A DNA stretch of 64,000 nucleotides, taken from positions 1,736,001-1,800,000 of the forward strand of contig NZ_CP108032.1 in assembly GCF_036169555.1 (NCBI RefSeq), read 5' to 3'. Shown piece by piece: positions 54,518 through 62,319 of this stretch. The position numbers were made by a program, and so were the translations under genes. The notes below the pieces were generated by a model. The model ran no database searches, was not told the origin of the DNA, and saw only the letters and a program-made list of their open reading frames with translations. The DNA comes from Streptomyces sp. NBC_00306. Its GTDB lineage: Bacteria > Actinomycetota > Actinomycetes > Streptomycetales > Streptomycetaceae. How positions within the stretch are numbered: the stretch's first letter is position 1; the number at the start of each line of letters is the position of its first letter.

Positions 54518-55425
54518 ACGAACCGGCCCCGGACGAGATCCGCGACCACGGCACGCCGCTCCCCGGCCAGGACGCGGCTGGGCGGACGCACGTCACGGCG
54601 GCACAGTCCGAGTGCGGCGAGCGCCTCCTTGACGACACTGACGTTGTCCGCCGACTGGTGGGCGGCGCGCAGTTCCTCGAAGGGCCTGATCCGCTCCCAG
54701 ATGTCCATGGCGTCCGCGTACCGGCCCTCGCGCAGGGCGTCCCGCAGGGCGAGGGAGATCTCCGGGGCGACGTTGACGAGCCCGGAGGTGAAGCCGGTGG
54801 CGCCGCCGGCCCAGTAGGAGGGCGCGTAGAGCTCGGCGAGTCCGGCGACCCAGACGAACCGGTCGAGGCCGGCGTCACGGGCGAAGGCGGCGAAGGCGGC
54901 CGCGTCATGGACCGCGTACTTCACACCGAGGACATTGGGGCACAGCCGCCCGAGCTCGGCCAGCGTGCCACCGGTGAGGTGCGCGTTGCGGATGTACGGG
55001 ACGACCCCGAGCTCCGGTACGGCGTCGGCGATCGCGCGGTGGTAGTCGATCCAGCCGTCCTGCGAGACGTACGGGTGGACCGGCTGGTGCACCATCACCA
55101 GCCGGGCCCCGACCTCCGCCGCGTGCCGGGCGGCCGCGACGGCGGTCGGCACCTCGTGCCCGACGCCGGCGACGACCGTGGCCGCCCCGTCCGCCTCCTC
55201 GACGGTCACCTCGACGGCCCGGCGGCGCTCGTCGGGGGTCAGTGCGTAGAACTCTCCGGTGTTGCCGTTGGGCGTGAGCGTGGTGACCCCGGCGTCGATC
55301 ATCCTGCGCAGCAGGGCGCGTTGGGCCTTCTCGTCGACCGTGCCGTCCTCGGCGAACGGGGTCACGGGGATGGCCACGGCATCGGCGAGCGCGGCGCGCA
55401 GGGCGGTGTGACGTTCCTCGGTCAT
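54514..55425 (-). CDS. DapA family lyase/dehydratase (2-keto-3-deoxy sugar acid type)
   Basis: 303 residues, TIM-barrel class I aldolase. Motifs: AIPVTPFAEDGTVDEKAQRALLR, TTLTPNGNTGEFYALTPDE (GxTGE carboxylate-binding loop), Tyr in GVVPYIRNAHL and Schiff-base Lys in VLGVKYAVHDAAA. In this operon it is more likely a 2-keto-3-deoxy-L-arabonate (or similar) dehydratase or aldolase than lysine-pathway DapA. Start overlaps the gntR stop and its stop overlaps the dehydratase start (ATGA at both). Confidence 0.86.
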   Translation of the reverse strand: MTEERHTALRAALADAVAIPVTPFAEDGTVDEKAQRALLRRMIDAGVTTLTPNGNTGEFYALTPDERRRAVEVTVEEADGAATVVAGVGHEVPTAVAAARHAAEVGARLVMVHQPVHPYVSQDGWIDYHRAIADAVPELGVVPYIRNAHLTGGTLAELGRLCPNVLGVKYAVHDAAAFAAFARDAGLDRFVWVAGLAELYAPSYWAGGATGFTSGLVNVAPEISLALRDALREGRYADAMDIWERIRPFEELRAAHQSADNVSVVKEALAALGLCRRDVRPPSRVLAGERRAVVADLVRGRFV

Positions 55426-56096
55426 CGGTGGTCCTCCTCGGGGGAGCGCGGCTCGGCGGAGCCCTGCTGGGGAAAGGCGCGGCGGAGGAAGGCGGCGATG
55501 TGGTCGTACAGGGCGTGGGCCGCCCCCTCCGCGTCACCGGCCGCCGCGAGCCGCAGGATCTCCCGGTGCTCGGCCGCCTCCCGCTCCCACGACGGGTCGG
55601 CGGCCCAGGCGACGGCCGAGACGAGCGCTGCCTGGTCGCGTACGTCGTCGAGCATCCGGACCAGCATCGGATTGCCGCACGGGAGGTACAGGGCGCGGTG
55701 GAACTCCCGGTTGGCCAAGGAGCGTTCCGCGCGGTCGGCGGCGGCATCGGCCTTCGCCAGCGCCTCGCCCGCGGCGTCCGGAGGGGCCGAGCGGCGGACC
55801 GACCGGCGCACCGCCTCCGGTTCGAGCAGCAGCCGCACGTCGTACACCTCGTGCGCCATGGCGGTGTCCACCGTGCGCACGGTGACGCCCTTGTACTGGC
55901 TCATCACCACCAGGCCGGTGCCGGCGAGCGTCTTGAGCGCCTCGCGCACCGGTGTCTTCGACACCCCGAACTGCGCGGCCAGTTCACTCTCTACGAGCGC
56001 CTGCCCGGGCCGCAGCCCGCCGGTGAGGATCGCGTGCTTGACGGTGTCGAGCACGTACTGGGTGCGGGAGGGGATGGAGGCCGGAGCAAAGGACAT
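55422..56096 (-). CDS. GntR family regulator (FadR subfamily)
   Basis: 224 residues. Winged helix at about 15-80: VLDTVKHAILTGGLRPGQALVESELAAQFGVSKTPVREALKTLAGTGLV. FCD effector domain at about 85-215 with metal/ligand residues in VYDVRLLLEPEAVRRS, NREFHRALYLPCGNPMLVRML and AAEHREILRLAAAGDAEGAAHAL. Probably controls its operon with the DapA-family and IlvD/Edd genes in response to a sugar acid. A TCATATATGA palindrome lies 23 bp upstream. Confidence 0.9.
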   Translation of the reverse strand: MSFAPASIPSRTQYVLDTVKHAILTGGLRPGQALVESELAAQFGVSKTPVREALKTLAGTGLVVMSQYKGVTVRTVDTAMAHEVYDVRLLLEPEAVRRSVRRSAPPDAAGEALAKADAAADRAERSLANREFHRALYLPCGNPMLVRMLDDVRDQAALVSAVAWAADPSWEREAAEHREILRLAAAGDAEGAAHALYDHIAAFLRRAFPQQGSAEPRSPEEDHR

Positions 56097-56118
56097 CGAC
56101 GGCTCGCGTTCTGCTGGG

Positions 56119-56128
56119 TCATATATGA
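56119..56128. promoter_or_regulatory. Palindrome TCATATATGA upstream of gntR
   Basis: A perfect 10-bp palindrome in an A/T-rich patch (GGTCATATATGAGATACG) between the divergent gntR and MFS genes. It is a candidate GntR operator or overlaps the gntR -10 (TATGAC on the minus strand). Direct repeats TACGACGTACGACG lie beside it at 56131-56144. Confidence 0.45.
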
Positions 56129-56303
56129 GATACGACGTACGACGCTGTGAGCTTGTCCGTCTACGGCGTCCCGCGTCAAGACCCGCGACGACGGCCGACA
56201 GGGTCCGGCCGCACGCCGGCTGTAGGTCACCTGCCCGATCCGCCGCGGCCTCCTCAGTCGTCACGCTGACCCTCACGACGGGATCGGGAGAGGCGGGTGG
56301 GCT

Positions 56304-57539
56304 GTGGGCCGGCGGACGGGTGCGGTGCTGCGGGACAGCAATGCGGGGCTGTATCTGGCCGGGGTGGTCGTGTCGGGCTTCGGCTCGTCCGCGATGTGGC
56401 TGGTGTCCGGCATCTGGGTCAAGTCGCTGACCGGGTCGGACAGTCTGGCGGCGCTGACGACGTTCGCGATGTGGGCTCCGGTGCCGGCCGGCCCGCTGCT
56501 GGGAACGGTCGCGGACCGGGTGCGCCGCCGGCCGCTGCTGATCCGTACCAACCTCGCGATGTCCCTGCTCCTGCTGCCCCTGTTGGCGGTGGACTCGGCG
56601 GCGCGGGTGTGGATCCTGTTCGCCGTCCTCGTGGTCTACGGGATGAGCACCGTCGTGCACGACGCGGCGGAGGCGGGACTGGTCGCGACGGTGGTGGACA
56701 GCAGACTGCTCGGCGACTTCAACGGGCTGCGGATGACGGCGAACGAGGGCATGAAACTGATCGCGCCGCTCGCCGGGGCGGGCCTCTTCGCCCGGTTCGG
56801 CGGCGCCTCGGTGGCGCTGCTGGACGCACTCTCGTTCGCGCTGGCCGCCGGCATCTTCATGACCCTGCGGGTACCGGAGGAGCGGCCGGTCCGCCCGGCC
56901 GCGGGCACCTGGCGCTCGGAGACCGCCGAGGGGGTGAGGTTTCTGTGGCACTCGCCGGTGCTGCGCCCTCTGGTGCTGGGCGGCGGCACGGTCATGCTGC
57001 TGGCGGGCCTGAACGGCGCGCTGATCTTCGCCGTGAGCGACGAGGTGCTCGGCCGCTCCCCCGCGTATGTCGGTGTGCTGTACGCGGTGCAGGGCGTCGG
57101 GTCGGTGATCAGCGGACTGCTCGCAGGCCCGCTGCTGCGCAGGATGCCGGAGCGGACGTACGCCGCCGCCGGCACCGCGCTGTTCGCCGCGGCGGTGGCG
57201 CTGCGCTCGCTGCCGTTCGACGCGGCGGCTCTGGCGTGCAGCACGGCGATCGGGCTGGGGCTGCCGTGCGTCCTGGTCGCGGCGCTGACGGCGGTGCAGC
57301 GGGAGACTCCGGACGCGCTCCTCGGCCGCACGGCCGCCACCGCGAACACCCTGGTGTTCGCCCCGAACGCGGTGGCGCTCGCGGTGGGTGCGGGGCTGGT
57401 CGCGGTGGTCGACGTGAGGGTGCTGCTGTCGGTGACGGGCGCGGCGGGACTGGTACTGGCAGCGGCCCTGCGAGGGCGGCGGAGCGCGCCTGTCCCCTCC
57501 GGTGCCCGAGGATCCGCAGGAGGCTCAGCCCACCCGTGA
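56304..57539 (+). CDS. MFS transporter (EntS-like exporter family)
   Basis: 411 residues with about 12 membrane helices: NAGLYLAGVVVSGFGSSAMWLVSGIWVKSLT, WAPVPAGPLLGTVADRVRRRPLLIRTNLAMSLL (the MFS loop 2-3 D-R-x-x-R-R motif), YVGVLYAVQGVGSVISGLLAG, and VFAPNAVALAVGAGLV. The shape matches the MFS_3/EntS group that exports siderophores or drugs, not sugar uptake permeases. GTG at 56304 with GGGAGAGG upstream. Divergent from the gntR operon, convergent with the unknown enzyme gene. Confidence 0.87.
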   Translation: MGRRTGAVLRDSNAGLYLAGVVVSGFGSSAMWLVSGIWVKSLTGSDSLAALTTFAMWAPVPAGPLLGTVADRVRRRPLLIRTNLAMSLLLLPLLAVDSAARVWILFAVLVVYGMSTVVHDAAEAGLVATVVDSRLLGDFNGLRMTANEGMKLIAPLAGAGLFARFGGASVALLDALSFALAAGIFMTLRVPEERPVRPAAGTWRSETAEGVRFLWHSPVLRPLVLGGGTVMLLAGLNGALIFAVSDEVLGRSPAYVGVLYAVQGVGSVISGLLAGPLLRRMPERTYAAAGTALFAAAVALRSLPFDAAALACSTAIGLGLPCVLVAALTAVQRETPDALLGRTAATANTLVFAPNAVALAVGAGLVAVVDVRVLLSVTGAAGLVLAAALRGRRSAPVPSGARGSAGGSAHP

Positions 57540-58688
57540 CACCGCCTCCGCCACCAGTTCCAGGTCCGCGTCCGACGCCAACCCCGCGTGGTACAGCCGC
57601 AGTTCCGTCGCCCCGAGCTCCGCGGCCCGCGCGGCGTCCCCGGCCAGCGTGCCCGGGCTGCCGCCCATCCCGCCGACCACGGTGAGGTTGGCGGCCAGTA
57701 CGTCCGCGTGCCCGCGGCGGTCCGCGAACGGCTTCAGCAGCTGCGCGCCACCGGTGCACGGCACCACCACACCGTCCGCGACGGACAGGATGTGCGCCGG
57801 GTCGACGCCCGCGTTGGCCCCGCAGTGGTACGCCACCGGGTCGGCGTGCAGCAGCACCTGGAAGCCGTCGGGGGCCGCGGCCCGCACCGCGGCGACCGTG
57901 TCCTCCTGGAGCGTCCGTGCGGTGCGGGTCCTGAAGTCGAGTGTCGCCGCGGTGAGTTCGGCGCCCAGCAGCTTGTCGATGCTCGCGTCCCCCGGCGCCT
58001 CCCCCGCCCAGACCGGCTCCAGCGCCGCCCGTACGGCGGCCGCCAGCACGGAGGGTTCCAGGCCGAGCTGCCGGTATCCCTCGCCGCAGACGGAACAGAA
58101 GCACAGGGACATCAGATACTGGGCCGCGTCGCCGAGGCCCACGCCGGCGATCTTGTCGTGGGCGTGCAGATGGGCGAGGCCGTACCAGCCGCAGGACTCC
58201 AGCTCGGTGCCGCGCGCGCCGGGCCGCGCCGCCGCCTCGGCCGCGAGATGCACGACCAGTTCCCGGACGGCGGGTCGCGCGATGCAGGGTGCCCAGGGAT
58301 ACCGGTCGCCGTACGCGTTGACGACGGAGGTGTCCGGATGCTCTGCGCCCAGACGGGAGTTGTGGGCGAGGACCACCCAGGTGTGCACCTCCAGGCCGGC
58401 GTCGGCGAGGGCGGCCGCCGCCTCCCCGTACGCGTCGCCGGACGCCCAGGCTCCGGGGGCGTACGGCCGCAGCTCACGCCCCGCCCACCGTTCCTCGTCC
58501 ATCTCGTAGAGCACAGACGCATGTTCGGCGGTGACGATGCGGTGCCGCGGGTGGCGGGGGGTCAGCGCGCGGGTGGAGTGGTAGGCGGCGGCGAGGGTGA
58601 CCTGCTGGACTCCGAGGCCGGCGATACGGGCCGCGGCGTCCGGGTCCCCGACGACGTCCCAGGGGTAGAGGAAGACGGAGGTCTTCAC
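57525..58688 (-). CDS. Unknown enzyme-like protein translationally coupled to the KdgD-like gene
   Basis: 387 residues, no signal peptide, family not recognised. MKTSVFLYPWDVVGDPDAAARIAGLGVQQVTLAAAYHSTRAL reads like the first strands of a TIM barrel. Later segments resemble glycosidase/isomerase barrels: LEVHTWVVLAHNSRLG, ELESCGWYGLAHLHAHDKIAGVGLG and VLLHADPVAYHCGANAGVD. A C-x-C-x-x-C motif (MSLCFCSVCGEGYRQLG) could bind metal. GTG at 58688 overlaps the stop of the KdgD-like gene, with GGAGGA upstream. Context suggests a step in sugar-acid breakdown; no reaction is proposed as established. Confidence 0.75.
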   Translation of the reverse strand: MKTSVFLYPWDVVGDPDAAARIAGLGVQQVTLAAAYHSTRALTPRHPRHRIVTAEHASVLYEMDEERWAGRELRPYAPGAWASGDAYGEAAAALADAGLEVHTWVVLAHNSRLGAEHPDTSVVNAYGDRYPWAPCIARPAVRELVVHLAAEAAARPGARGTELESCGWYGLAHLHAHDKIAGVGLGDAAQYLMSLCFCSVCGEGYRQLGLEPSVLAAAVRAALEPVWAGEAPGDASIDKLLGAELTAATLDFRTRTARTLQEDTVAAVRAAAPDGFQVLLHADPVAYHCGANAGVDPAHILSVADGVVVPCTGGAQLLKPFADRRGHADVLAANLTVVGGMGGSPGTLAGDAARAAELGATELRLYHAGLASDADLELVAEAVSRVG

Positions 58689-59629
58689 GCGTGCTCCTCC
58701 AGCAGGGCCCGGCCGCGTTCGATGAGACCGGCCAGCGCCTTGACATGGACCTCGGCCGGCTCGCTGAGCGGCGGGCGCACCTCGCCGACGTCCAGCCCTT
58801 CGAGGCGCACACCGGCCTTCACGAGCGAGACGGCGTAGCCGCGGCCCAGGTTGCGCAGTTCGACCAGGGGCACATAGAAGCCGTCGAGCAGCCGGTTCAC
58901 GGTCTTGTCGTCGCCGGACGCCAGTGCGCGGTGGAACGCGATGGCGATGTCGGGGGCGAAGGCGAACACGGCGGAGGAGTAGAGGGAGATGCCGATGCCG
59001 CGGTAGGCGAGGCCGGTGAGTTCCGCGGTGGGCAGCCCGTTGAAGTAGAGGAAGTCCCGCTCGGGGGCGTCGCGGCGGACGGCGCTGACGATCCGCTGCA
59101 TCAGGTCGAGGTCGCCGTAGCCGTCCTTGAGGCCGATGATCCCGTCGGTCGCGGCGAGTTGCACGACGGTCTCGGGGGTGAAGAGGGCGTTGTCGCGCTG
59201 GTAGACGATGACGTCGAGGGAGGTCGCCGCGGCCAGCTCCGTGTAGTGGCGCAGCAGTCCGGCCTGGTCGGCGACGACGAGGTAGGGCGGCATCGCGAGC
59301 AGTCCGTCGGCGCCCGCCTCTTCGGCGGTCCGCGCGTACTGGACGGCGAGGGCGGTGCCGTAGCCCGCTCCGGCGACGACGGGCACCGCGCCGGCGGTCT
59401 CGTCCACCGCCGCGGCGACGCATTGTCCAAACTCCTCGAGGGTGAGGGCGTGGAACTCGCCCGTCCCGCAGCAGGCGAACACCGCGGCCGCCCCGGCGTC
59501 GACGCCCGCGCGCACATGGGCCCGGAGGGTGTCGAGATCGACGGAGCCGTCGGGTCCGTACGGGGTGACGGGGAAGAACAGCGGTCCTTGGACCCGGGTG
59601 AGCCGGGCGGCGAGCGGGGCTGTGGTCAC
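58685..59629 (-). CDS. kdgD: 5-dehydro-4-deoxyglucarate dehydratase-like protein (KdgD type, DapA superfamily)
   Basis: 314 residues. QGPLFFPVTPYGPDGSVDLDTLRAHV and AAVFACCGTGEFHALTLEEF match the KdgD group, followed by Tyr in VIVYQRDNALFTPETVVQLA and the Schiff-base Lys in GIIGLKDGYGDLDLMQRI, where the LKDG-x-GD form is typical of KdgD. The reaction removes water and CO2 from 5-keto-4-deoxyglucarate to give 2-oxoglutarate semialdehyde. GTG at 59629 has GGAG five bases upstream; an ATG at 59710 is too far. Divergent from the uronate dehydrogenase gene, with mirrored promoters. Confidence 0.87.
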   Translation of the reverse strand: MTTAPLAARLTRVQGPLFFPVTPYGPDGSVDLDTLRAHVRAGVDAGAAAVFACCGTGEFHALTLEEFGQCVAAAVDETAGAVPVVAGAGYGTALAVQYARTAEEAGADGLLAMPPYLVVADQAGLLRHYTELAAATSLDVIVYQRDNALFTPETVVQLAATDGIIGLKDGYGDLDLMQRIVSAVRRDAPERDFLYFNGLPTAELTGLAYRGIGISLYSSAVFAFAPDIAIAFHRALASGDDKTVNRLLDGFYVPLVELRNLGRGYAVSLVKAGVRLEGLDVGEVRPPLSEPAEVHVKALAGLIERGRALLEEHA

Positions 59630-59708
59630 GGGCGCTCCCTGGGCCGTGCACCGAGCCTCCGCGACTCGTGCACAATTCTGATCGACGTCCATATCTCTGA
59701 ACGCCGTC

Positions 59709-59738
59709 ACGCTAGGGCAGCCGGGCCGGGCAGGTCAA
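59709..59738 (-). promoter_or_regulatory. Promoter of the kdgD unit
   Basis: On the minus strand TTGACC (59738-59733), 18-bp spacer, TAGCGT (59714-59709). Transcription would start near 59702, about 70 bp before the kdgD start. The -10 is identical to that of the divergent udh promoter. Confidence 0.7.
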
Positions 59739-59786
59739 GACGGAAAACCGCAACTCAGAGGCGGAGCCGGACCGTCCGGGCCACAC

Positions 59787-59815
59787 TTGACGGTGCCCCG
59801 GCCACTCCCTAGCGT
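59787..59815 (+). promoter_or_regulatory. Promoter of the uronate dehydrogenase gene
   Basis: TTGACG (59787-59792), 17-bp spacer, TAGCGT (59810-59815), near the consensus of the main Streptomyces sigma factor. CCCTAGCGTG (59807-59816) is an exact inverted copy of CACGCTAGGG at 59708-59717, so both divergent promoters share the same -10 surroundings. Confidence 0.75.
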
Positions 59816-59869
59816 GTCCATGCATGTGAATGCTGTCTACGGACCTGAGCATTTCAAGGAGAACCATCC

Positions 59870-60694
59870 ATGCCCGCACCTCGCATCGTCCTGCTCACCG
59901 GCGCAGCAGGCGGCCTCGGCACGCTGATGCGGGGACTGCTTCCCGCGTACGGCTACGAACTCAGGCTCTTCGACGCCACCCCGATCGAGGGGGAGCCGGA
60001 GGCCATCACCGCAGACCTGGCCGACAAGGAGGCGTTGCGGGAGGCGGTCCGCGGTGTCGACGCGATCATCCATCTGGCGGGCATCTCGCTGGAAGCCCCC
60101 TTCGAGAAGATCCTGCGCGCCAACATCGAGGGCACGTACAACCTCTACGAAGCGGCCCGGGAAGAGGGCGTCCGGCGCGTGGTCTTCGCCTCCAGCAACC
60201 ACGCCGTCGGCTTCACCCCCCGCCCGCGGGGCGACGCCCCGATCGCGCCGTCCGCGCTCATCCCGATCGACACACCCCGCCGGCCGGACACGTACTACGG
60301 CCTGTCCAAGTGCTTCGGCGAGGACCTGGCCCAGCTCTACTGGGACCAGCACGGCGTGGAGAGCGTCTCGGTCCGCATCGGCTCCTGCTTCATGGAGCCC
60401 ACGTCGGTACGGATGCTCTCGGTGTGGATGAGCCCCGGCGACGGCGCACGTCTCTTCCACGCCGCCCTGACCGCCGAGGAGGTCGGCCACGCCGTCGTCT
60501 ACGGCTCGTCCGCCAACACCCGCCTGTGGTGGGACCTCTCGACGGCCCGCGCGCTCGGGTACGACCCGCAGGACGACTCGGAGCAGTACGCGGAGAAGCT
60601 CGTCGCCGAACAGGGCGAACTGGACCCGGACAACCCGGACCACGCGTATCTGGGGGGCCACTTCGTCACCGACCCGCCGCAGTGGCCGTACTGA
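59870..60694 (+). CDS. udh: Uronate dehydrogenase (NAD-dependent epimerase/dehydratase family)
   Basis: 274 residues, SDR fold. NAD motif LLTGAAGGLGTLM; VDAIIHLAGISLEAPFEKILRANIEGTYNLYEAA; VVFASSNHAVGFTPRP with the catalytic Ser; YYGLSKCFGEDLAQLYWDQHG with the YxxxK pair; and SVRIGSCFMEPTSVRMLSVWMS. The SSNHAVGF and SKCFGE-x-LA forms are those of hexuronate dehydrogenases, which oxidise glucuronate or galacturonate to aldarolactone. AAGGAG precedes the ATG at 59870. Together with KdgD and a KGSA dehydrogenase this gives most of the oxidative uronate route. Confidence 0.9.
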   Translation: MPAPRIVLLTGAAGGLGTLMRGLLPAYGYELRLFDATPIEGEPEAITADLADKEALREAVRGVDAIIHLAGISLEAPFEKILRANIEGTYNLYEAAREEGVRRVVFASSNHAVGFTPRPRGDAPIAPSALIPIDTPRRPDTYYGLSKCFGEDLAQLYWDQHGVESVSVRIGSCFMEPTSVRMLSVWMSPGDGARLFHAALTAEEVGHAVVYGSSANTRLWWDLSTARALGYDPQDDSEQYAEKLVAEQGELDPDNPDHAYLGGHFVTDPPQWPY

Positions 60695-60782
60695 CCGGCC
60701 CTCTACCGACCGGCCCCGGCAGGCCCCCGGCCGGCCGATATTCGCGTGCCACCGGCGCCGCTCACCCGCCAGGATGTCTGCC

Positions 60783-61001
60783 ATGGCGAGACCCTTCGGA
60801 TTCACGTACGAACAGCGCGGCGACGGCAGCGTCGTCATCACCCACCGCGGCCGGTCGGCGGGCACCCTGCGCGGACCGCGCGCCGAGAAGTTCCTGGCGG
60901 AGGTGGAGGCCGGTGACGCGCAGCTGGTGATGGCGCGCTGGACCGGCGCGTACAAGTTCGGGAACGAGCGAGCGGCCAGAAATCACCCCCGCAACCGGTG
61001 A
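60783..61001 (+). CDS. Small conserved-looking protein
   Basis: 72 residues: MARPFGFTYEQRGDGSVVITHRGRSAG, then TLRGPRAEKFLAEVEAGDAQ and ARWTGAYKFGNERAARNHPRNR. No membrane span or signal; a short beta-sheet followed by a helix and a basic tail is likely. AGGA lies eight bases before the ATG at 60783 (an ATG at 60774 is also in frame). Function unknown. Confidence 0.75.
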   Translation: MARPFGFTYEQRGDGSVVITHRGRSAGTLRGPRAEKFLAEVEAGDAQLVMARWTGAYKFGNERAARNHPRNR

Positions 61002-61046
61002 GAACAGTAAGGGAACGGTAAAGCGCCCTCGCTCGTTACCCCTGGC

Positions 61047-62261
61047 ATGACAGCTATGACCCCCGGCTCGAACATCCCTCTCTCCGCCGCTCGCGTGGCG
61101 GTGGACGTCGCCGCCCCGGTGCGGCTCGACGTTTCGGGCCTGCTGCTCACCGGCGACGGCAAGGTGCGCTCCGATGACGATTTCATCTTCTACAACCAGC
61201 CTGCGGGCCCCGGTGTGAGTCACCGCTCCGGCGGCGGTACCGCCCCGGACGCGATCATCGTGGACACGGCCGCCGTCCCGCCCGGCATCGAGAAGATCGT
61301 CGTGACGGCGAGCCCCGACGCCGCCGGCCAGACCTTCCAGGGCATCGAGCCGACCGCCACCATCCGCAACGCCGACGACGGCAGCGCGCTCGCCACCTTC
61401 ACCCCGCCGCAGCTCGGCTCCGAGACCGCGCTCGTCATCGTGGAGATCTATCTGCGCAACGGCGCCTGGAAGGCCCGTGCGGTCGGCCAGGGGTACGCCA
61501 ACGGACTGGCGGGCATCGCCACCGACTTCGGCGTCTCGGTCGACGAGGAGCCCGCGGCGGCCCCCGCACCCGCGGCTCCCGCGGCGCAGCCCGCCCCGGT
61601 CGCACCCGCCGCACCCGACCCGCGGATCGCCCAGGCCCCTCCGGCCCCCGCCGCTCCCCCGGCGGCTCCCGCCCCCGGCGCCGGGAAGATCAACCTCGAC
61701 AAGGGCCGCGTCAGTCTCCAGAAGAACCAGACGGTGTCCCTGGTCAAGGGCGGCCGTCCGCTGCTGTCCCAGGTCAAGATGGGCCTCGGCTGGGAGCCCG
61801 CCTACCGCGGCAAGGACATCGACCTCGACGCCTCCGTCATCGCGTACGGCCCCAACCGCAACCACCTGGACAGCTGCTACTTCGGCAAGCTGACCATCCT
61901 GAACGGCGCGATCAAGCACTCCGGCGACAATCTGACGGGTGAGGGCGCGGGCGACGACGAGGTGATCGTCGTGGACCTCGGCAGGCTCCCGGCGGACGCC
62001 ACCGGCCTGGTCTTCACGGTGAACTCCTTCTCGGGCCAGAAGTTCACCGAGGTCGCCAAGGCCTACTGCCGGCTGATCGACGCGGCGTCGGGCGAGGAGC
62101 TGGTGCGCTTCGACCTCACCGGCGCGGAGCCGCAGACCGGCGTGATGATGGCGAAGCTGATCAAGCAGTTCTCCGGCGAGTGGGAGATGACCGCCATCGG
62201 GGACTTCGTGAAGTCCCGGACCGTGCGCGGCATGGTGAAGCCCGCCGCTCAGGCCCTGTAA
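61047..62261 (+). CDS. TerD family protein with two TerD domains
   Basis: 404 residues. Domain 1 (about 25-165): LDVSGLLLTGDGKVRSDDDFIFYNQP, DAIIVDTAAVPPGIEKIVVTAS, ETALVIVEIYLRNGAWKARAVGQGYANGLAGIATDFGV. An Ala/Pro linker of about 40 residues follows. Domain 2 (about 210-400) begins KINLDKGRVSLQKNQTVSLVK and carries DIDLDASVIAYG, IKHSGDNLTGEG and DDEVIVVDLGRLPADATGLVFTVNSF, where the Asp-rich loops bind Ca2+ in TerD proteins. Linked to tellurite/stress and development in Streptomyces. The ATG at 61047 has no ribosome binding site; the dyad GGTAA/TTACC (61017-61039) precedes it, and the ATG at 61056 is an alternative. Confidence 0.9.
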   Translation: MTAMTPGSNIPLSAARVAVDVAAPVRLDVSGLLLTGDGKVRSDDDFIFYNQPAGPGVSHRSGGGTAPDAIIVDTAAVPPGIEKIVVTASPDAAGQTFQGIEPTATIRNADDGSALATFTPPQLGSETALVIVEIYLRNGAWKARAVGQGYANGLAGIATDFGVSVDEEPAAAPAPAAPAAQPAPVAPAAPDPRIAQAPPAPAAPPAAPAPGAGKINLDKGRVSLQKNQTVSLVKGGRPLLSQVKMGLGWEPAYRGKDIDLDASVIAYGPNRNHLDSCYFGKLTILNGAIKHSGDNLTGEGAGDDEVIVVDLGRLPADATGLVFTVNSFSGQKFTEVAKAYCRLIDAASGEELVRFDLTGAEPQTGVMMAKLIKQFSGEWEMTAIGDFVKSRTVRGMVKPAAQAL

Positions 62262-62267
62262 CCGCAG

Positions 62268-62310
62268 CCGCCGGGCCCTCCGTCGTTCGCATCGACGTCG
62301 GGCCCGGCGG
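62268..62310. terminator. Terminator between convergent TerD and Tudor-like genes
   Basis: An 11-bp perfect stem (CCGCCGGGCCC at 62268-62278, GGGCCCGGCGG at 62300-62310), 6 bp after the TerD stop and 9 bp from the end of the opposing gene. Confidence 0.8.
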
Positions 62311-62319
62311 CGGTGGGGC

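Noticed and set aside
57525..58688. Assignment of the protein coupled to KdgD as a known glycoside hydrolase or lactonase.
   Set aside because: Segments look like a TIM barrel but no catalytic signature of a named family could be recognised.
59630..59710. ATG at 59710 as the start of the KdgD-like gene.
   Set aside because: It lies at or before the inferred transcription start and adds residues not seen in the family; the GTG at 59629 has GGAG upstream.
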